64,000 bases of DNA from Azorinus chamasolen (Eukaryota > Mollusca > Bivalvia > Cardiida > Solecurtidae), in assembly GCA_963576725.1 (NCBI GenBank), contig OY755252.1:55767985-55831984 (forward strand), written 5' to 3'. Position numbers and translations under genes: made by a program. Every line of letters starts with the position of its first letter. Position 1 is the stretch's first letter. Shown here one piece after another: positions 60,170 through 64,000 of this stretch. The notes under the pieces are model-generated. The model searched no databases. It had not been told where the DNA came from and saw only the letters and a program-made list of their open reading frames with translations.

Positions 60170-60500
60170 GCTTAAAAACGCAGTTACCTATAAGTTTGCT
60201 AGAAAACTGGCCACCCTGGGGTGAAGCCAACTTTGACCACAGGAGCATAATTTATATAACTTTTGTAGAGGACCTGAACATGATGCCATGTGCCAAATAT
60301 GAAAGCTGAGAACCTTCCAGTTTCAGAGGAGATAATATTCAAAGTTTTACTATATGTTTCTATCTATAGACAAGAGGGCCAGAATGGCCCTGACATCGCT
60401 CACCAGACAATCAGGAGAGAAGATTTTCAAATATTTCACTATATGTTTCTATATAGAAAACTAGCCGGCCCTGGGGTAGGGCAAATTTTAATTCAGAAAG
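60170..60500 (+). repeat. Fragments of the ACAAGAGGGCC repeat
   Basis: GGGTGAAGCCAACTTTGACC to CCAAATATGAAAGCTGAGAA (60220-60310) and ACAAGAGGGCCAGAATGGCC to CCGGCCCTGGGGTAGGGC (60370-60482). Confidence 0.65.
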
Positions 60501-60601
60501 AATAAATTAACCTATACTTATGTTCAAAATTTCAGATATTTTCATTACATCTTCATGAGTTCATATTATTCTTCATATCTTATTTTAAGATTGATGTACT
60601 T

Positions 60602-60849
60602 TTAACCCTTCCCCTGTTATATGTTTATTCAAAATTTCAATACCTAGTGAATATTCATGGACAAAATAGTTGTAATGAAATATGGAAAGTGGGACAGTAT
60701 AGCCATTTTAGAAAGTAAAGAAACATATTTCAAATTCCATTGACAAACAGATCAGACCCTGATCAGACAGCTGCTATAGGAGCTGTCTGATTTGGGTCTG
60801 TTCTGTTTGCAAATGCATGAAAAGGCATTTATATGAGGGAAAGGCTTAA
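60602..60849 (-). mobile_element. T-A family TTAA-MITE, reverse
   Basis: TTAACCCTTCCCCTGTTATA opens and TATGAGGGAAAGGCTTAA closes, TTAA on both sides; 248 bp. The hairpin pairs CAGACCCTGATCAGACAGCT with its partner around GCTGCTATAGGAGCTG. Confidence 0.88.
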
Positions 60850-60889
60850 GTAAACATATTATAAGCGCATGTATATTTTACACAAAATA

Positions 60890-61029
60890 AAAATAATTTA
60901 ATGAAATTTGCTCTATATTATATCATAAGCAAATACAGCAGATTGATCAGATGGCTACTACATGAGCCATTTGATCTGGGTCTACTCTGCAAAGGTGTAG
61001 AAATGCATATTTATGGAGTAAAGGGTTAA
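60890..61029 (-). mobile_element. T-A2 copy, tail lost
   Basis: CATAAGCAAATACAGCAGAT, GGCTACTACATGAGCCATTT and GATCTGGGTCTACTCTGCAA, ending ATGGAGTAAAGGGTTAA. Confidence 0.65.
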
Positions 61030-61479
61030 TTGTTCTATTTACAGGTCAGATCTAATTTGCAACTGCCATTATCCAGAAGGGAGGCAATCCAGTTGTAATC
61101 AAAAAGTGTGAAAGGGAGATGTATGCTTAAAATAGCCTGCTAAAAATAGACACTGCTCTCCAAGATGCAATAGAACACTTGAATTTGTATAAAGCTGAAC
61201 TTCACAGCAGATACAGTTATAGGATATATATTGATAGCTGGCAGCTTAATGCAGGGCATAGATATGGAAAAAAAGCTTTAAGAGCTTTCTGCATTTTGAG
61301 TATTATCCACATAGTTTTCTCAATCTAAAATGAGTGTGTGTAATTTGTCTAAACACAATTTCTACTCTACTGATCAGGCTAAGGGTGATTACCAATACAC
61401 TCACACTGGCCATCAATGCACTGGCTTATCTCTGAATATGGGGAAAACTTTAACCTGTAGAACCTTTAGACTGTAGTTT

Positions 61480-62168
61480 CTGATGTTAAAAAGTCTATAT
61501 ACACTGGGCAGGGCCAATTTTAACCTCAGAACTATGATATTAACAAAACTCATAAAGGTATGCTAATTTAATATACCGGTATACAACAAGTATCTAAGCT
61601 CTGGGACATGTAGTTTTGACAAGAAGTTTTTCCTATGCATATATAGTGATCCCATGGGCTGTTTAAGCAGTCAGCTACAAAAAACTGTAAATCCCTGGGG
61701 TGGGGTCAATTTTGACCCTAGGGGCATAATTTATATAACTTTTGTAGAAGACCTGAAGTTGAAGCTATGTGCCAAATATGAAAGCTGAGAACCCTGACTG
61801 TAGATCAGAGGAGAAGATTTTTAAAGGTTGAAATTGTTGACGTCTGACGACGGACGACGGACATCAGGCGATCACAAAAGCTCACTCTGAGCACAAAAGT
61901 GCTCTGGTGAGCTAAAACCAATGCACCCCTGGGGCGGGTACAATTTTGACCCCAGGAACATAATTTACATAACTTTTGTAGAGGACCTACAGATGATGCT
62001 ATGTGCCAAAGATGCAAGCTGAGACCCCTGTAGATTCAGAGGAGAAGAATTTTAAATGTTCAAATTGTTGACGATGAAAGACGGACAACGGACAATGCAC
62101 GCCGACGTACGACGACATCAGGCGATCACAAAAGCTCATCCTGAGCACTTTGTGCTCTGGTGAGCTAA
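61480..62168 (+). repeat. Two neighbouring bivalve GGTGAGCTAA-ended repeats
   Basis: GGGGTGGGGTCAATTTTGAC and GACGACGGACGACGGACATC are followed by CACAAAAGTGCTCTGGTGAG (61915). The sequence then repeats in TGGGGCGGGTACAATTTTGA to CACTTTGTGCTCTGGTGAGC (62167). Each closing hairpin is GAGCAC...GTGCTC. Confidence 0.8.
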
Positions 62169-62169
62169 A

Positions 62170-62270
62170 TAATTGATTGAGTCGATTTAGTGTAATATTA
62201 TATTACATACGTATATATAACACTAAATCGACCCAATCATTTTTTTTTACTTTTTAGACCATCTAGACCT
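62170..62270. repeat. Inverted repeat AATTGATTGAGTCGATTTAG
   Basis: TTGAGTCGATTTAGTG (62177) is inverted at CACTAAATCGACCCAA (62221), with an AT-rich 28-bp loop containing TACATACGTATATA. Next to it TTTTTAGACCATCTAGACCT recalls 59097-59122 in the opposite sense. Confidence 0.7.
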
Positions 62271-62334
62271 ACCAAATAGCCCCCTGTGTTCATGATGTTA
62301 TTATTTCTACATGAATAGCGAGCAGGGAATAGGT

Positions 62335-62400
62335 TAATTGTGTCCAAGTTACTCCAAGGCTTCTCATCTGGATCCAAACTGTGTGCAAATACCAGTTAGG
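62335..62400. mobile_element. T-B right-arm fragment
   Basis: AGGCTTCTCATCTGGATCCA and AACTGTGTGCAAATACC. The left arm is absent. Confidence 0.5.
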
Positions 62401-62424
62401 TTGCAATTAAAAAGAACAATTATT

Positions 62425-62515
62425 CATTTAACTCTTTCCCTAACAAACATGTTTGTATTAATTGGTCACCTCATGAATATTGATGAGGTGACCAATTCAC
62501 ACAAACACATTTTGG
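62425..62515. repeat. Small palindrome after a TTAA-like head
   Basis: TTTAACTCTTTCCCTAACAA is followed by ATTGGTCACCTCATGAATAT / TGATGAGGTGACCAAT (62460-62496). Its arms are unrelated to the other hairpin families. Confidence 0.6.
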
Positions 62516-62759
62516 CTTAGACACAACCTGTAGGATCAGATCTATATAAATTCCATATAATGATAATCATTATCAAACAGAGCAGAACCTGATCAGGAGT
62601 TCATATTCATTCATGCCAGGGTTATTTCAACAGGGAAGGGAAAAATTTGAAGCCATGTGAAAATTAATATCATGAATGTTTATGAGCTGAATGTTTATAG
62701 TGGGCCGGCATATGCACATGTAGGTTTCTTTGGTATTGGTAAAAAACACTTGTCAGATC

Positions 62760-62880
62760 TATGATAATTTCAGTTCTAAGCAAACGGGGCAGACCCTGTT
62801 CAGAGGATTCCTACAGGAGTCGTTCGATCTGGGTCTACCCTTTTTGCAAAGGTATAGAAAGTATTTATGCGAAGGACTCT
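62760..62880 (-). mobile_element. T-A2 fragment
   Basis: AAGCAAACGGGGCAGACCCT and TCGATCTGGGTCTACCCTTT around GATTCCTACAGGAGTC. Confidence 0.6.
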
Positions 62881-62999
62881 GATACAAAAATTACATGGCA
62901 TCTAATCTGGAGGCAAACTGTTTGTAAATTTGTCCAATCAAATTTTGTATATATTTTGTTACAGGTCAATATTAAAGTTTATGTCACGATGTCTACATG

Positions 63000-63180
63000 T
63001 ATGCAAAAAAGTGTGGATCTAGATGAAATGTGGACTGTCGAGTCACTTAAGATCTCATCAGGATCCAAACAGTTTGCCGATATAAACATATTTTAATAGA
63101 AATAAGTTGTCAAATACAAGAAAAAGTAACTTTGAGAATTGTAGTAGACGACATTTTGGTTGCATACCAAAACTGGCTTA
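63000..63180 (+). mobile_element. T-B fragment with tail
   Basis: TGTGGATCTAGATGAAATGT and GATCTCATCAGGATCCAAAC form a worn hairpin; GTAGTAGACGACATTTTGGT recalls the tail. Confidence 0.55.
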
Positions 63181-63370
63181 GGATGCAAATAATTTGAAAT
63201 AAGTTAACAATTTACTCCATAAAGTCTACACATTTACATGTAGAAGTGAGTCATGTGACCTTTCTATGCCTTTGCAAACACAGTAGACCGGCTGATCAGA
63301 TGGTTCTTACTATACAGGGTCTACTGTATTTGCACATCAAAACTGGTTTAAATTTGTATGCAAATATAAG

Positions 63371-63501
63371 TTAGCCCTTTACTCCATAAATACACCTTTC
63401 TACACAAACAGAGTAGACCCTGATCAGATGATTCAACTTCCAAATGGGTCTACTCTGTTTGCAAAGGCGTAGAAAGGCATATTTATGCAGTAAATGGTTA
63501 A
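63371..63501. mobile_element. Head-to-head palindromic T-A2 derivative
   Basis: TTAGCCCTTTACTCCATAAA on the left and TTTATGCAGTAAATGGTTAA on the right are both T-A2 5' ends, inverted. The arms CAAACAGAGTAGACCC / GGGTCTACTCTGTTTG meet around a short centre; 131 bp. The normal tail and 3' end are absent. Confidence 0.8.
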
Positions 63502-63589
63502 CTCTGAGCATCCTAACGGAGTATTCATGAAAACATCCGCAAAACGTTTGGATCCAGATGAGATATGGAGCCACTCAATCCAAACATTT

Positions 63590-64000
63590 AACAAGAGCTG
63601 TCCGCAGACAGCGCGCTCCACTTTCTTTAATGCTGGATAGTATAGTGGAAGTCTAAGTCAGAAAGGGAAGATAACAACAGCAAAATTAATTTTAGGGTTA
63701 CCTGCCCTTGTGAAATGGGTCCCCCTTGTAATTGTTAACATGTATACCAAAGTTGAACCAAATATCTCTGACAGTTTCTGAGACATGGACCTGAACATAA
63801 AATTGAACCAACAATGAAAATTCTAAGTCGAAAAAAGGAGCATAACTATGGCAAAATTAATTTTAGGGTTACTTGCCCTTGTGAAATAGGCCCCCTTGTA
63901 ATAGTTAACATGTATACCAAAGTTGAAACAAATATCTCTGACAGTTTCTCAGATATGGACCTGAACATAAAACTTAACCAACAATGAAAATTGTAAGTCA
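63590..64000 (+). repeat. Bivalve ACAAGAGCTGTCCG repeat, runs off the window
   Basis: AACAAGAGCTGTCCGCAGAC, AGCGCGCTCCACTTTCTTTA opens it. Two ~185-bp subunits (63650, 63825) carry AAGTCTAAGTCAGAAAGGGA-like, TTTAGGGTTACCTGCCCTTG and CAAATATCTCTGACAGTTTC. I recognise this as a common bivalve repeat. Confidence 0.8.

Overview
The window looks like nuclear DNA of a bivalve mollusc, probably a heterodont clam or mussel-like lineage; the species cannot be fixed from the sequence. The evidence is metazoan genes split into short exons with GT-AG introns, together with several interspersed repeats that I recognise as typical of bivalve genomes. These include the 'acaagagggcc' to 'gtgagctaa' elements, arrays built on TGACCTTGACC-type words, and paired CCATGGCAACC motifs. 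No prokaryotic, organellar or viral gene was recognised.

Three genes are supported. (1) On the plus strand, seven exons between 4556 and 15338 form a CHST15-like N-acetylgalactosamine 4-sulfate 6-O-sulfotransferase. All joined phases agree and both PAPS-binding motifs are present; only the first exon, carrying the start codon, is not identified. (2) On the minus strand, eight exons from 33193 down to 22461 form a complete SLC16/monocarboxylate-transporter-like protein of about 450 aa. (3) On the plus strand, two exons (43323-43494 and 47647-47819) form a 114-aa acidic ribosomal stalk protein P2-like protein. Its N-terminal domain is orthodox, but its hinge and tail are very divergent. These genes have unrelated jobs (Golgi glycosaminoglycan sulfation, plasma-membrane solute transport, ribosome stalk), and nothing suggests they work together.

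Most of the rest, introns included, is repeats. Dozens of short non-autonomous elements fall in two groups. One group has TTAA flanks and CCC...GGG ends, like piggyBac elements (families called T-A, T-A2, T-B, T-C, T-E and T-G here). The other has TA flanks and CAGT...ACTG ends, like pogo/Tigger elements (P1 to P5 here). Nearly all carry a long internal hairpin. Related hairpins occur with different terminal repeats, and many hairpins share the tip GCTCC-(T/A)n-GGAGC. Several tandem arrays are visibly built from the ends or hairpin centres of these same elements.

Layout: 1-4.5 kb, repeats and three tandem arrays; 4.5-15.3 kb, sulfotransferase gene with a decayed extra copy of one exon and a 994-bp hAT-like foldback element; 15.3-22.4 kb, repeats including a ~113-bp satellite; 22.4-33.2 kb, transporter gene; 33.2-43.2 kb, repeats including a 5.2-kb unit with decayed terminal inverted repeats; 43.3-47.8 kb, P2-like gene whose intron holds two minisatellites; 47.8-64 kb, repeats with no convincing gene. 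All family names here are local labels. Copy boundaries were set by eye, and could be a few bases off where the ends have decayed.
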